NCBI RefSeq assembly: GCF_013255915.1
Contig: NZ_CP053896.1
Location: 2,790,001-2,854,000, forward strand
Direction: 5' to 3'
Source: Providencia rettgeri
Lineage (GTDB): Bacteria > Pseudomonadota > Gammaproteobacteria > Enterobacterales > Enterobacteriaceae
Length of the DNA: 64,000 nucleotides
Shown: one piece after another, positions 9,703-19,072 of the stretch
Position numbering within the stretch: position 1 is the stretch's first letter
Layout: each line of letters begins with the position of its first letter
Translations under genes and position numbers: made by a program
Notes under the pieces: generated by a model
Database searches by the model: none
Told to the model about the DNA's origin: nothing
Seen by the model: the letters and a program-made list of their open reading frames with translations, nothing else

Positions 9703-9942
9703 CTAAAAGAGTTGTTGTTGTGTATCTATGATTTTTTCTTGTTCTGTTTTTTTATTTAATATTCTTAAATAACGTTGACGACATAAACGAAGTACATTTC
9801 GTTTTTCAGTATCAGAGAATTTTAGCCAATTAAAACGCTCATCACGAGTGCGATAGCAACCTCGACAATAGCCTTGTTCATTACTTTGGCAAATACCACG
9901 GCAAGGGCTGGGGATCTCAAAAAATTCAAGTTGTTCCGCCAT
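9703..9942 (-). CDS. ydhL: DUF1289 protein YdhL
   Basis: A 79-residue protein of the DUF1289 family, unknown function. Four cysteines, Cys14, Cys18, Cys26 and Cys29, in the pattern CRGIC...YCRGCYRTRDE look like a metal or iron-sulfur site. The start at 9942 (MAEQLEFF) has AAGGGGA upstream and matches the E. coli N-terminus. The next gene leftwards is slyA; in E. coli several genes (ydhIJK, sodC, ydhF) lie between, and they are missing here. Confidence 0.9.
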   Translation of the reverse strand: MAEQLEFFEIPSPCRGICQSNEQGYCRGCYRTRDERFNWLKFSDTEKRNVLRLCRQRYLRILNKKTEQEKIIDTQQQLF

Positions 9943-10110
9943 AAGTTTCCCCTTCAAAAGAAAAAATCACTGATAAATGTATGATATACTCCTGAAAATG
10001 AGTATTACCATTATTTGTTCAAAAAACAAACTGTAATCATTGTATTTATTAATTTAAGCACGTTATATTAATAAGTAAATCGATTCAGGCTGATTCTAAG
10101 AGGTTTAAAA

Positions 10111-10518
10111 ATGCGCTTACTCCATACTATGTTACGTGTTACTGATATGCAGCGTTCTATTGATTTTTACACGAAAGTGTTAGGCATGCGTTTATTAAGA
10201 ACTAGTGAAAATACAGAGTATAAATATTCTCTCGCATTTGTTGGCTACAGCGATGAAAGTGAAGGCGCCGTAATCGAGTTGACCTATAACTGGGGGGTTG
10301 ACCAATACGATATGGGTAACGCATATGGTCATATCGCCTTGGGCGTCGATGATGTTGCAAAAACTTGCGATGATATACGTAGTGCAGGTGGTAACGTAAC
10401 ACGTGAAGCCGGCCCTGTTAAAGGTGGAACAACAGTGATTGCTTTTGTTGAAGACCCTGATGGCTATAAGATTGAGTTGATCGAAAACAAAAGCGCAAGT
10501 AAAGGCTTAGGCCATTAA
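10111..10518 (+). CDS. gloA: Lactoylglutathione lyase (glyoxalase I) GloA
   Basis: Converts the methylglyoxal-glutathione hemithioacetal to S-lactoylglutathione in the cytoplasm. The four metal ligands of the Ni-dependent E. coli enzyme are at identical positions: His5, Glu56, His74 and Glu122. 135 residues match the E. coli length. AAGAGG precedes the start. The gene is followed by a good terminator and then rnt, the conserved gloA-rnt order. Confidence 0.97.
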   Translation: MRLLHTMLRVTDMQRSIDFYTKVLGMRLLRTSENTEYKYSLAFVGYSDESEGAVIELTYNWGVDQYDMGNAYGHIALGVDDVAKTCDDIRSAGGNVTREAGPVKGGTTVIAFVEDPDGYKIELIENKSASKGLGH

Positions 10519-10551
10519 TTAGCTATATAATTTAAAAGTACTATATAATTT

Positions 10552-10588
10552 AAAGTTTAGGTGCCAAATCTAGCGCCTAAACTTTTAT
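10552..10588 (+). terminator. gloA terminator
   Basis: AAAGTTTAGG and CCTAAACTTT form a 10-base stem followed by T-rich sequence. Just upstream lies a near-perfect tandem repeat of CTATATAATTTAAA (about 10522-10556), of unknown meaning. Confidence 0.75.
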
Positions 10589-10662
10589 CACTGTTTACCT
10601 GCAAATTTTTACTGGTTTTGGCATAATGTTACCTAACCAGAAAACTAAAATTGAAAGTCCTA

Positions 10663-11307
10663 ATGTCTGAAAAAAACAATCCAAATGCCCTAGTGAACCG
10701 TTTCAGGGGATACTATCCTGTCGTTATTGATGTTGAAACAGGCGGGTTCAATGCTAAAACTGACGGCCTATTAGAAATTGCTGCCATCACCTTAAAAATG
10801 GATAAAGACGGCTGGCTCTCCATGGATGAAACATTACATTTTCATGTAGAACCTTTTGAAGGTGCTAATCTTGAGCCATCTGCTCTTGCCTTCACAGGGA
10901 TTGATCCAACAAACCCTCTACGCGGTGCTGTTAGTGAATATGAGGCTCTTCATGCGATATTCAAAGTCATTCGCAAAGGAATGAAAAATACAGATTGCAA
11001 TCGTGCAATTATTGTCGCTCATAATGCAAATTTTGATCACAGTTTTGTGATGAATGCAGCCGAACGAGCAGGTTTAAAACGTAATCCTTTCCATCCATTT
11101 GCAACCTTCGATACTGCGGCACTGAGCGGCTTAGTATTCGGTCAAACAATTCTAGCAAAAGCTTGTGTTTCCGCAGGTATTCCATTTGATGGTAAACAAG
11201 CTCATGGCGCACTGTATGACACCAATCGAACGGCTCTGCTATTTTGTGAGATCGTTAATAAATGGAAAAAGCTGGGTGGTTGGCCAATTATTGAAGAATC
11301 CCAATAA
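10663..11307 (+). CDS. rnt: Ribonuclease T
   Basis: DEDDh 3'-5' exoribonuclease that trims the 3' ends of tRNA and other stable RNAs. Catalytic residues match E. coli numbering exactly: Asp23, Glu25, Asp125, His181 and Asp186. Start set at the ATG at 10663 (MSEKNNPN), giving 214 residues; a TTG four codons upstream is less likely. The lhr helicase gene that follows rnt in E. coli is absent, and a strong bidirectional terminator follows instead. Confidence 0.96.
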   Translation: MSEKNNPNALVNRFRGYYPVVIDVETGGFNAKTDGLLEIAAITLKMDKDGWLSMDETLHFHVEPFEGANLEPSALAFTGIDPTNPLRGAVSEYEALHAIFKVIRKGMKNTDCNRAIIVAHNANFDHSFVMNAAERAGLKRNPFHPFATFDTAALSGLVFGQTILAKACVSAGIPFDGKQAHGALYDTNRTALLFCEIVNKWKKLGGWPIIEESQ

Positions 11308-11332
11308 TTTTTTAATTAATCGCTATTACATA

Positions 11333-11385
11333 AAAAAACCGTGTTTGATAAAAAGTAATAAGTGCTTTCATCAAATACGGTTTTT
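11333..11385. terminator. Bidirectional rnt/grxD terminator
   Basis: CCGTGTTTGAT (11339-11349) pairs imperfectly with ATCAAATACGG (11370-11380), flanked by a run of A on the left and T on the right. It sits between convergent rnt and grxD and can stop both. Confidence 0.85.
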
Positions 11386-11407
11386 ACGTTTTTATTTATG
11401 GCTTAAT

Positions 11408-11755
11408 TTAGTCTGTGCTAGCTTCATCTGCTGGACGATACTTATCAGCAGTTTCTTTAATTAGAGATTGGAGCTCACCACGCTGGAACATTTCCATGAT
11501 GATATCACAGCCACCGACCAGCTCACCGTCAACCCATAGTTGAGGAAACGTTGGCCAATTTGCGTATTTTGGCAATTCAGCGCGGATATCTGGGTTTTGT
11601 AAGATATCGACATATGCAAAACGCTCACCACAAGAAGACAGAGCTTGTACTGCTTGAGCAGAAAAACCACAGCTCGGAAGTTTAGGAGAGCCTTTCATAT
11701 ATAATAAAATTGGGTTTTCTTTAATTTGGCGCTCAATTCTTTCAATAGTTGTCAT
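11408..11755 (-). CDS. grxD: Monothiol glutaredoxin GrxD (Grx4)
   Basis: CGFS-type glutaredoxin that binds and delivers a [2Fe-2S] cluster with glutathione. The CGFS motif is at residues 29-32 and the glutathione-binding WPTFPQLWVDGELVGGCDI segment follows. 115 residues equal E. coli GrxD. It converges on rnt and is divergent from sodB. Functionally it belongs with the suf operon further along the window. Confidence 0.97.
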   Translation of the reverse strand: MTTIERIERQIKENPILLYMKGSPKLPSCGFSAQAVQALSSCGERFAYVDILQNPDIRAELPKYANWPTFPQLWVDGELVGGCDIIMEMFQRGELQSLIKETADKYRPADEASTD

Positions 11756-12236
11756 TTTTTAACTTCCTTAAAACAAAGATGCAGGTTTTGCAGTCAGCCG
11801 GTAACTGAGAGTCTACCGCAACTTAACAGAATACATTGACTGATATAATAGGAAACTGAATTGTTTCATACAATATGCCAGTTTTATAGGGGCATTACTA
11901 TAGCATTCCAAAAAACAAAAAGGCACCTTTTCTATCTTCTCTCTACTTAAGTCAAACAAGTAGCTATTTCTAGATAAAAACCGAAACTTAATATCTTTAG
12001 ATTTTTCGATTACAATATCTATATGATTTTTATGTGTAATACCTCTATTTATTTGTTAACATCTTAGTAACACTATTACCTTTATCTTTGTATGGTTTAT
12101 CGTGTTATCATTAATGTATTAAGTATCATATCGCCAATAGGCGAAACTGTAATGATAAGCTGTCACATATTATTTCGCTCATTTTAAGAGCAAACACCCT
12201 AAGTATATTGATATAAAAGCAATCAAGGAGTACGCA
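11756..12236. other. Divergent grxD-sodB intergenic region
   Basis: 481 bases carrying both promoters. I see a short palindrome around CGCCAATAGGCG near 12133-12144 and a GCTC...GAGC hairpin near 12178-12192 in the sodB leader, but no site I can name. AAGGAG precedes sodB. Confidence 0.4.
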
Positions 12237-12815
12237 ATGTCATTTGAACTACCCGCTTTACCGTATGCAAAAGATGCTTTAGAACCTTATATCTCTGCTG
12301 AAACCTTAGAATATCACTATGGTAAGCACCACAACACTTACGTTGTTAACTTGAACAACCTCATCAAAGGCACTAACTTTGAAGGAAAATCTTTAGAAGA
12401 AATCATTAAAACTTCTGAAGCAGGCGTTTTTAACAACGCGGCACAAGTTTGGAATCACACTTTCTATTGGAATTGCTTAGCACCAAACGCTGGTGGCGAG
12501 CCAACAGGTAAAGTCGCTGAAGCTATCAATAAGGCATTCGGTTCTTTTGCTGAATTTAAAGCTCAATTTACTGATGCAGCAACCAAAAACTTCGGTGCAG
12601 GCTGGACTTGGTTAGTGAAAAAAGCAGATGGTAACCTTGCTATTGTAAATACATCCAATGCTGCAACACCTATTTCTGGTGATGATAAGCCTGTGTTAAC
12701 TGTCGATATTTGGGAACATGCTTATTATATCGATTACCGTAACGCTCGCCCTAAATATTTAGAAAATTTCTGGGCGCTAGTTAACTGGAAATTTGTGGAA
12801 GAAAATTTAGCATAA
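12237..12815 (+). CDS. sodB: Superoxide dismutase [Fe] SodB
   Basis: Cytoplasmic iron superoxide dismutase. Metal ligands His27, His74, Asp157 and His161 are all present at E. coli positions, and the Gln70 in AAQVWNHTFYW is the Fe-type active-site glutamine. 192 residues. AAGGAG lies upstream of the ATG. A strong hairpin terminator follows at 12846-12874. In E. coli the mRNA is a RyhB target; the pairing site cannot be judged here because the small RNA is not in the window. Confidence 0.98.
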   Translation: MSFELPALPYAKDALEPYISAETLEYHYGKHHNTYVVNLNNLIKGTNFEGKSLEEIIKTSEAGVFNNAAQVWNHTFYWNCLAPNAGGEPTGKVAEAINKAFGSFAEFKAQFTDAATKNFGAGWTWLVKKADGNLAIVNTSNAATPISGDDKPVLTVDIWEHAYYIDYRNARPKYLENFWALVNWKFVEENLA

Positions 12816-12845
12816 CAATTTCTGCTTATTGCTAGGTATAGATAC

Positions 12846-12874
12846 AATAAGGGCGAGATATTCTCGCCCTTATT
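12846..12874 (+). terminator. sodB terminator
   Basis: AATAAGGGCGAGA and TCTCGCCCTTATT form a perfect 13-base stem with a 3-base loop, 30 bases after sodB. It also faces the end of the ynhF-like gene on the other strand. Confidence 0.85.
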
Positions 12875-12904
12875 AAATTCACCCTATTCGAGGCTGAAAT
12901 AAAA

Positions 12905-12988
12905 TCAGAAAATATGTGCAGCAAGAAATATAATCAATGCTAATGAGCCCAACGCAGCAAGCAAACCATATTTAACATCTGTATCCAT
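12905..12988 (-). CDS. ynhF: YnhF-like small membrane peptide (27 residues)
   Basis: A 27-codon frame beginning MDTDVKYGLLAALGSLALII and ending in AAHIF. It has a short charged N-terminus and one hydrophobic helix. AGAGGA lies five bases before the ATG. E. coli has the 29-residue membrane protein YnhF (MSTDLKFSL...) in the same place, just before purR on the opposite strand, and the N-terminal pattern M-x-T-D-hydrophobic-K-aromatic is shared. Function is unknown. Position, length, ribosome site and topology together support it; the similarity was judged by eye. Confidence 0.82.
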   Translation of the reverse strand: MDTDVKYGLLAALGSLALIIFLAAHIF

Positions 12989-13256
12989 GAGTTCCTCTCA
13001 TCCAAACGTAGTTAAACAACTAAATAACCATACAAAAATCAATGTTATTCAGTATACATATCTAAAAAAGTAAAACTAGTGTCTATATCACATGTTATAA
13101 CATCAATTATTTCTTTCGTTTTTGCGCTAGATCAGACAAAATCGACAACAAATCGCTAAATTATTGCCAGCAAAGGATCAATGCATCAATATGCAGGTAA
13201 TTTTTTAACAAGAATTCTTATAGAGACCGGTTATTGGTCAGGAGTTTTTTTCCCCC

Positions 13257-14282
13257 ATGGCAACGATTAAAGATGTGGCGAAACGCGCTGGCGTATCTAC
13301 CACAACCGTATCCCATGTTATTAATAAAACGCGCTTTGTAGCTGATGACACTAAAGCTGCGGTTTGGGCTGCAATTAAAGAGCTCAATTATTCGCCAAGT
13401 GCGGTTGCCCGTAGTCTAAAAGTTAACAACACAAAGTCGATTGGGTTGTTGGCAACCTCATGTGAAGCTCCTTACTTCGCAGAGGTAATTGAATCAGTTG
13501 AAAATAGCTGTTATGAAAAAGGTTATACGCTAATCCTTTGTAATTCTCATAATAATTTGGGAAAACAAAAAGCGTATTTGCAGATGCTGGCACAAAAGCG
13601 TGTTGATGGTTTACTCGTAATGTGCTCCGAATATCCTGACCCCTTAATCAGTATGCTGGAAGATTACCGCAATATCCCAATGGTAGTGATGGACTGGGGA
13701 ACTTCCCGTGGCGATTTTACCGATAGTATTATTGATAACTCATTCCACGGTGGCTATCTTGCAGGACGTTATTTGATTGATAGAGGGCATCGTGACATCG
13801 GAGCCATCCCTGGCTCTCTTGAAAGAAATACGGGTATTGGTCGATTAACTGGCTTTAAAAAAGCGATGGAAGAGGCCAAAATCACCATAAAAGATGAATG
13901 GATTGTTCAAGGGGACTTCGAGCCAGAATCTGGCTATAAGGCAATGATGCAAATTTTAAGCCATAAGCAACGCCCTACTGCCGTTTTCTGTGGCGGTGAT
14001 ATTATGGCAATGGGGGCAATTTGCGCCGCTGATGAGATGGGATTGCGTGTCCCACAAGACATTTCAATCATTGGCTATGATAACGTGCGAAATGCGCGCT
14101 ATTTTACCCCGGCATTGACCACAATTCACCAACCAAAAGAGCGTTTAGGCCAAATGGCTTTCACAATGCTGCTCGATCGTATTGTAAATAAGCGCGAAGA
14201 TGCTCAAACAATTGAAGTCCACCCTCGCCTTGTAGAACGCCGTTCCGTTGCTGACGGCCCATTTATCGATTATCGTCGATAA
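13257..14282 (+). CDS. purR: HTH-type purine repressor PurR
   Basis: LacI-family repressor that binds hypoxanthine or guanine and shuts down purine synthesis genes. The N-terminal helix-turn-helix and hinge, [20 protein letters not shown] with a following NKTRFV, match E. coli PurR closely, and the periplasmic-binding-protein-like effector domain fills residues 60-341. 341 residues equal E. coli. AGGAG lies before the start. It is followed 10 bases later by convergent punR. I found no clear PurR operator upstream. Confidence 0.97.
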   Translation: MATIKDVAKRAGVSTTTVSHVINKTRFVADDTKAAVWAAIKELNYSPSAVARSLKVNNTKSIGLLATSCEAPYFAEVIESVENSCYEKGYTLILCNSHNNLGKQKAYLQMLAQKRVDGLLVMCSEYPDPLISMLEDYRNIPMVVMDWGTSRGDFTDSIIDNSFHGGYLAGRYLIDRGHRDIGAIPGSLERNTGIGRLTGFKKAMEEAKITIKDEWIVQGDFEPESGYKAMMQILSHKQRPTAVFCGGDIMAMGAICAADEMGLRVPQDISIIGYDNVRNARYFTPALTTIHQPKERLGQMAFTMLLDRIVNKREDAQTIEVHPRLVERRSVADGPFIDYRR

Positions 14283-14291
14283 TACGCATAA

Positions 14292-15197
14292 TTAGTTTGA
14301 AAGCCACTCGGCATTGAGCGTTTCGTTATCGCCAAGGTAATCCAATAACCAATTCAACGCTGGTGATGTATTATTTTCCACCCAAGTTAGACAACAAGGA
14401 CTGGGTGGAAATGGCTGTGCTAATGCTAGTTCAACTAATAAGCCTTTTTCGCAAAACGAAGCCGCACGATGCTCTGGCACCATTCCGACACACAACCCGT
14501 TAACCAAACAAGCTAGACCATTTTCCCAAGAAGGTACAACAAGACGACGTTGATTATCAAGAGCCCATGTATCACGTTTTGGTAGATTACGAGAAGTGTC
14601 TTCGAGACATAAACTTGGAAACTCGCGCATTTGGTCGTCTGTTAGCTTGCCGCTTATATTCGCTAATGGGTGTTTAGGGCTCGCCACACACATCCATGAC
14701 ATAAAACCCATATCACGGAAACTATATCTTTCACCAATCGGTGAGGCTCGAGTAGCTCCAATAGCAACATCTACACGCCCATCAGCAAGTGCATCCCAAA
14801 CACCATTAAATACCTCAGGATGAATGAAAAGTTCAATATCTGGAAAGTGACGATAGAAATCCAGTATCAATTGCTCTGCTCTCTGTGGTTTTACAATGCA
14901 ATCAACAGCAATACTAAATTGCCCCCGCCAACCATTAGCAACCTGCTGGCATTGATGCCTTGTATCTGTCATTTTTTTGATAACAGAACGACTTTCCTTA
15001 ATAAATATCGTTCCAGCTTCTGTAAGAACAACATCGCGATGTCGACGCTCAAATAGGGGAACCGCAAGCCATTCTTCAACTTGCTTGACGGTATAACTGA
15101 TTGCAGAAGGTACACGGTGTAACTCTTCAGCAGCACCACTAAAGCTCCCAGTTCGGGCAACAGCATCAATCACTTCGAGTGCATGCGCAGACCACAT
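14292..15197 (-). CDS. punR: LysR-family regulator PunR (YdhB)
   Basis: LysR-type activator of the adjacent punC purine nucleoside transporter gene. The winged HTH spans about residues 1-60 (GSFSGAAEELHRVPSAISYT) and the effector domain follows. Start set at 15197 (MWSAHALEVIDAVAR) behind AAGGAGAGG; the longer frame to 15227 lacks similarity. 301 residues against about 310 in E. coli, with a shorter C-terminus. Divergent from punC, the usual arrangement for a LysR regulator and its target. Confidence 0.92.
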   Translation of the reverse strand: MWSAHALEVIDAVARTGSFSGAAEELHRVPSAISYTVKQVEEWLAVPLFERRHRDVVLTEAGTIFIKESRSVIKKMTDTRHQCQQVANGWRGQFSIAVDCIVKPQRAEQLILDFYRHFPDIELFIHPEVFNGVWDALADGRVDVAIGATRASPIGERYSFRDMGFMSWMCVASPKHPLANISGKLTDDQMREFPSLCLEDTSRNLPKRDTWALDNQRRLVVPSWENGLACLVNGLCVGMVPEHRAASFCEKGLLVELALAQPFPPSPCCLTWVENNTSPALNWLLDYLGDNETLNAEWLSN

Positions 15198-15319
15198 AAC
15201 CTCTCCTTTCAAAAATTTTGATAGCAAGATCCAAATATTACCGTTTCACAACCTAAAAAAATAGCCTATACAATGGCATCATCATTAACATTTTTTTAAA
15301 TATCAGATAAGTAATAATT

Positions 15320-16546
15320 ATGTCGAATACTGTGAAAAAAAATTCCCCTGGATTTATGGTTTACCTTGCAGGACTTAGCATGCTGGGGTTTTTAGCTATT
15401 GATATGTATTTACCTGCATTCGGTGCTATGCAAGACACCCTGCATACATCAGAAGGCGCTATCAGTGCTTCTCTCAGTATATTTTTAGCCGGTTTTGCCT
15501 TCGCTCAATTGTTATGGGGGCCATTGTCAGACAAACTTGGCCGTAAGCCTGTGCTCATTGTGGGCTTAACTATTTTCATTATCAGTAGCTTAGCTATTTA
15601 TTGGGTGGAAACCGCAACACAGTTATTAACACTACGATTTTTACAGGCTGTTGGTGTCTGCTCCGCTGCAGTTTTATGGCAAGCTCTTGTTATCGACCGC
15701 TATGATGAAGCAAATACCCAAAAAGTTTTTGCTTCTATTATGCCGTTAGTTGCGCTATCCCCTGCTTTAGCACCATTATTAGGAGCATGGGTACTAGAAC
15801 ACCAAACATGGGAAGCAATTTTCCTGATCCTAATGGCTGTGGGTATATTACTTTTATTGCCAACACTCTTTTTGAAAAATGTTTCAGTTAAAACAATAAT
15901 TGATGACAGCCAACCACAAGCTAAGATTTCTTTCTCAAACTTACTCAGTTCGCCAGTTTTCAGCGGTAATGTGCTCGTTTACGCTTCATGCAGTGCGGGT
16001 TTTTTCGCTTGGCTAACCGGCTCGCCTTTTATCTTACGTAATATGGGTTTCAACCCTGCGGATATCGGTTTGAGTTATATTCCACAAACTTTAGCCTTTA
16101 TTATTGGTGGGTATGGCTGCCGTATTTTATTAGCAAAAGTCCGAGCAGAAACAATATTTCCATTGTTACTTGTTGGTTATGCGGTAAGCATGTCTATTTT
16201 ATTCATCATGGCTATTTATACCACACCATCATTAACTATGATCTTGATCCCATTCTGCTTTATGGCAGCTATGAACGGAGCCTCTTACCCAATTGCAGTA
16301 TCCAAAGCACTAAATGCATTTCCTAGCGCCAGTGGTAAAGCTGCCGCATTACAAAATGCCTTACAACTAGGTTTATGTTTTTTAGCCAGTCTACTTGTTT
16401 CTGCTCTTACTTTCGACCCATTGTTAGCAACAACTGGGGTGATGGCAGTAACGATCATTCCAATGGCCATTGGCTATTTTATGCAACGCTGTGCAAGCAA
16501 AAATAACCAAACTATTAAGCAGGTTGATTGCCAAACGAATTCATAA
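15320..16546 (+). CDS. punC: Purine nucleoside MFS transporter PunC (YdhC)
   Basis: Twelve-helix major facilitator of the Bcr/CflA group, 408 residues. The MFS motif A is seen as [13 protein letters not shown] between helices 2 and 3, and the N-terminal helix contains the group's [16 protein letters not shown]. coli PunC (YdhC) imports adenosine and related nucleosides under PunR control, and the divergent punR here supports the same role rather than drug export. A good terminator follows. The cfa gene that comes next in E. coli is absent. Confidence 0.92.
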   Translation: MSNTVKKNSPGFMVYLAGLSMLGFLAIDMYLPAFGAMQDTLHTSEGAISASLSIFLAGFAFAQLLWGPLSDKLGRKPVLIVGLTIFIISSLAIYWVETATQLLTLRFLQAVGVCSAAVLWQALVIDRYDEANTQKVFASIMPLVALSPALAPLLGAWVLEHQTWEAIFLILMAVGILLLLPTLFLKNVSVKTIIDDSQPQAKISFSNLLSSPVFSGNVLVYASCSAGFFAWLTGSPFILRNMGFNPADIGLSYIPQTLAFIIGGYGCRILLAKVRAETIFPLLLVGYAVSMSILFIMAIYTTPSLTMILIPFCFMAAMNGASYPIAVSKALNAFPSASGKAAALQNALQLGLCFLASLLVSALTFDPLLATTGVMAVTIIPMAIGYFMQRCASKNNQTIKQVDCQTNS

Positions 16547-16564
16547 AGTATAGCTTACCGACTC

Positions 16565-16600
16565 AATCATGCCGAATCTTATCGGCATGATTTTTATTTT
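16565..16600 (+). terminator. punC terminator
   Basis: ATCATGCCGA (16566-16575) and TCGGCATGAT (16582-16591) form a perfect stem followed by TTTATTTT. Confidence 0.9.
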
Positions 16601-16862
16601 AGCAAATTCATAAAAATTTCCTTCAGTGTATAGCACTAGTGACCATACGGTAATATATGTTCAGTATTTTGCTATATAACCAATAGCCGATTATTCTTGG
16701 CTGGTAAAACCTTACCTTTCTCATCAATTTTCTTAATTCAAAGCGGATTTCACTAAAAATTAAAGTTTTAATTTTGTCATCTACTAAGATATAGATATTT
16801 CATGGTTAATTTTCTTGTTAAAAAACGTTATCATTGCGACATTAAATAATGAGTGCTCAAGA

Positions 16863-17621
16863 ATGATGTTAAAACAGTACTATCCACCAGATGAATTAAA
16901 ATCCTTTGTTAGTTCTATTTTGATAATCAAAGAGTTTACAGAAGCAATTAAAATTTTCCCTGGAACAGGTGCTGAAATCTGGGTTTCATCAGATGCATTT
17001 CGCATGACAACTGATAACGATTCAATAACAGACCCTTACCAGCTGATTATTCCTAGGGTTAATACATTTACTGCTAGCCCTAATCATTCAAAAGTAATGG
17101 TATTACGTATTCGTCATGATGCCTTACGTTTTCTACTGCCTCAAAGAACATTAAACTATACTGACACCCCAATCGCACTAAATGAGATATGGAAAGACCG
17201 CTGGTTTGAAGCTTTAGCTAATTCTTCATTTAAAGAGTTGTTAGATTGCTTTAATAGGACTAAAGCTAAGAAAAAGCCTCACTTCATTGATGAAGTTTTA
17301 GAATTACTGTATCGAAATCCAACAAAAAAAATCACAGAAATTGCTGAAGAGACAGGATTACACGTCCGAGTCATTCAAAAAGAGTTTTTGAAAGAATACG
17401 GCATTACACCAAAAAGGTACCAGATCAATTGCCGCTTAGAACTTGTTTTAAAAAGTATGGTAGTAGAACAAGACACCTACCGTTGGTTTGAAACAGGGTA
17501 TTATGATCAATCCCACTTTTACCGTGATTTTAAAAGATACTTTACTATGACGCCGTCGGCATTTTTAAAATCGAGTTATTCGCTTTTTTACAATACAAAA
17601 ACTAAGTACCCATTAAGATAG
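16863..17621 (+). CDS. AraC-family transcriptional regulator
   Basis: About 252 residues. The N-terminal half (PPDELKSFVSSILIIKEF, FPGTGAEIWVSSD) looks like the ligand-sensing domain of AraC proteins of the DUF6597 kind; the C-terminal 100 residues carry two helix-turn-helices, ITEIAEETGLHVRVIQKEF and the AraC signature GYYDQSHFYRDFKRYF. Two adjacent ATGs (16863 and 16866) are the likely starts; an in-frame TTG start at 16815 would add 16 residues. The gene lies 24 bases before a small monooxygenase gene and forms a two-gene unit with it, so it probably controls that gene. It is not part of the E. coli gene order. Target and signal unknown. Confidence 0.85.
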   Translation: MMLKQYYPPDELKSFVSSILIIKEFTEAIKIFPGTGAEIWVSSDAFRMTTDNDSITDPYQLIIPRVNTFTASPNHSKVMVLRIRHDALRFLLPQRTLNYTDTPIALNEIWKDRWFEALANSSFKELLDCFNRTKAKKKPHFIDEVLELLYRNPTKKITEIAEETGLHVRVIQKEFLKEYGITPKRYQINCRLELVLKSMVVEQDTYRWFETGYYDQSHFYRDFKRYFTMTPSAFLKSSYSLFYNTKTKYPLR

Positions 17622-17645
17622 TTCTTAATACATAAGGAGAACGGA

Positions 17646-17918
17646 ATGAGTATTGTTGTGTATGCCCAAATTACAACAGAAAGGACAGATGGGTATTTAA
17701 CGAAAGAAATCGTTCGCGACTTAGCAAAACTGAGCCGCCGAGAGAAAGGATGCATTCAATATGATCTTATGGCTAAAGAAAATGGTTATATTGTTTTTGA
17801 GGAATGGGAAGACACTCAAGCATTAGAGATGCATAAAAATAGTCCGCATTTCAGGCGATTAGTTGAAGCAATTGAACGTGATAACGCCAGCTTCTCTGTC
17901 AACTTCAGTGAAAAATGA
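17646..17918 (+). CDS. ABM-domain putative quinol monooxygenase
   Basis: A 90-residue single-domain protein of the antibiotic biosynthesis monooxygenase (ABM, dimeric alpha-beta barrel) family: it begins SIVVYAQITT, with SRREKGCIQYDL and YIVFEEWEDTQALEMHKNSPHF in the positions usual for the family. AAGGAGAACGG gives a strong ribosome site. Members such as YgiN act on quinols; some only bind small aromatic ligands. Co-transcribed with the AraC regulator just upstream. Substrate unknown. Confidence 0.85.
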   Translation: MSIVVYAQITTERTDGYLTKEIVRDLAKLSRREKGCIQYDLMAKENGYIVFEEWEDTQALEMHKNSPHFRRLVEAIERDNASFSVNFSEK

Positions 17919-18031
17919 TCTATTAATATTGAAAACCGGAACTAGTCATATTTTTTGATAATGTTAATTTTCATTATTTAATAGAACTTCATGACAGACA
18001 TTCAATAAACAAAGACTAACCATATTTTATT

Positions 18032-18066
18032 TAGGCTATAGCATAAATCATTATAGCTATAGCCTA
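18032..18066. terminator. Inverted repeat between the ABM gene and ribC
   Basis: TAGGCTATAGC (18032-18042) and GCTATAGCCTA (18056-18066) form a perfect 11-base stem. It lies between convergent genes; there is no long T-run, so its role as a terminator is a guess. Confidence 0.45.
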
Positions 18067-18131
18067 CTTGGCTGTTTCTTCTGCTATTTTTCTTTAAAGT
18101 AAATAACGCGGTTATCACCTTTTACGTCTGT

Positions 18132-18797
18132 TTACTCTGTTTTCGCTATGTCCGCCATCTCTTCTGCTTGCTGTAGTAATTTTTCTTGTTCTTTTTGATT
18201 TAAAACACGCTCAACGGTATCAACAATAGCCTGAGTTTGAGGGTCTATCTCAATATTGATTTTATCACCCAACCGTTTTTTACCTAATGTTGTTCTCTCT
18301 AATGTTTCAGGGATGAGATGTACGCAGAACCGATTGTTGATTACATCTCCGACCGTTAAACTGATACCGTCAATCGCGACAAAGCCTTTATGCAAAATAT
18401 ATTTCATCAAAGATTTATCACGAATTGATAACCAAATCTGGTGGTTATCTTCAGATGTGAAGATCTTACTAATTTCAGCTGTTGTCATAATATGACCTGA
18501 AACAACATGGCCACCGATTTCGTCACCATATTTTGCAGCCCGTTCGATATTAACAACATCACCTTCTTGTAATTCCCCCAAGTTAGTTAATCTCAGGGTT
18601 TCTTTAATTAGATCAAAACTAACTCTTTCACCATCAATCTTTGTTACCGTCAAACAACAACCATTATGTGCAACGGAAGCCCCTGTTTCTAAACCTATAA
18701 GTAATTCTGGGGTAAATTTCATTACATGAGTTCGAAAGTTGGCCCTTTCTGTAATTTCAACAATAGGAGCAGTCGCTTGAACAATGCCTGTAAACAT
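18132..18797 (-). CDS. ribC: Riboflavin synthase alpha chain
   Basis: Dismutates two 6,7-dimethyl-8-ribityllumazine molecules to riboflavin, the last step of vitamin B2 synthesis. Two lumazine-binding repeats are seen: the first starts MFTGIVQ with [13 protein letters not shown] and [10 protein letters not shown], the second has [16 protein letters not shown] and [14 protein letters not shown]. 221 residues, slightly longer than E. coli (213) through a charged C-terminal tail rich in Glu, Gln and Lys. Divergent from mdtK as in E. coli. The symbol ribE is also in use for this enzyme. Confidence 0.96.
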   Translation of the reverse strand: MFTGIVQATAPIVEITERANFRTHVMKFTPELLIGLETGASVAHNGCCLTVTKIDGERVSFDLIKETLRLTNLGELQEGDVVNIERAAKYGDEIGGHVVSGHIMTTAEISKIFTSEDNHQIWLSIRDKSLMKYILHKGFVAIDGISLTVGDVINNRFCVHLIPETLERTTLGKKRLGDKINIEIDPQTQAIVDTVERVLNQKEQEKLLQQAEEMADIAKTE

Positions 18798-19072
18798 AAT
18801 GATTCTCAGTGTAGTGGATTAATAGGCTCAGTTTACATCAGAATTGTTAGAGATCTATCCTATTTGAGTGATAAACAAAACGATAATAAACCTAGTATGT
18901 AACAATATATTAGGTTCTAAAATGCTCTTTTATAGTTTGTTACCATATCATTATTGGAATCCATTTAGAAACGGGATAGAATAAGCGGTTTTTAGCAATC
19001 GATGTGTTTTTAGTAACTCATTTATTTTTCTAGTTTTTTTCTCTTACTTGCTTTTATTACAAAGGTGTATGC

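Noticed and set aside
12178..12240. RyhB pairing site in the sodB leader
   Set aside because: The small RNA is not in the window and the leader differs from E. coli, so pairing cannot be judged.
13100..13256. PurR operator upstream of purR
   Set aside because: Only a partial CGCAAA half-site near 13119-13128; not enough to support autoregulation.
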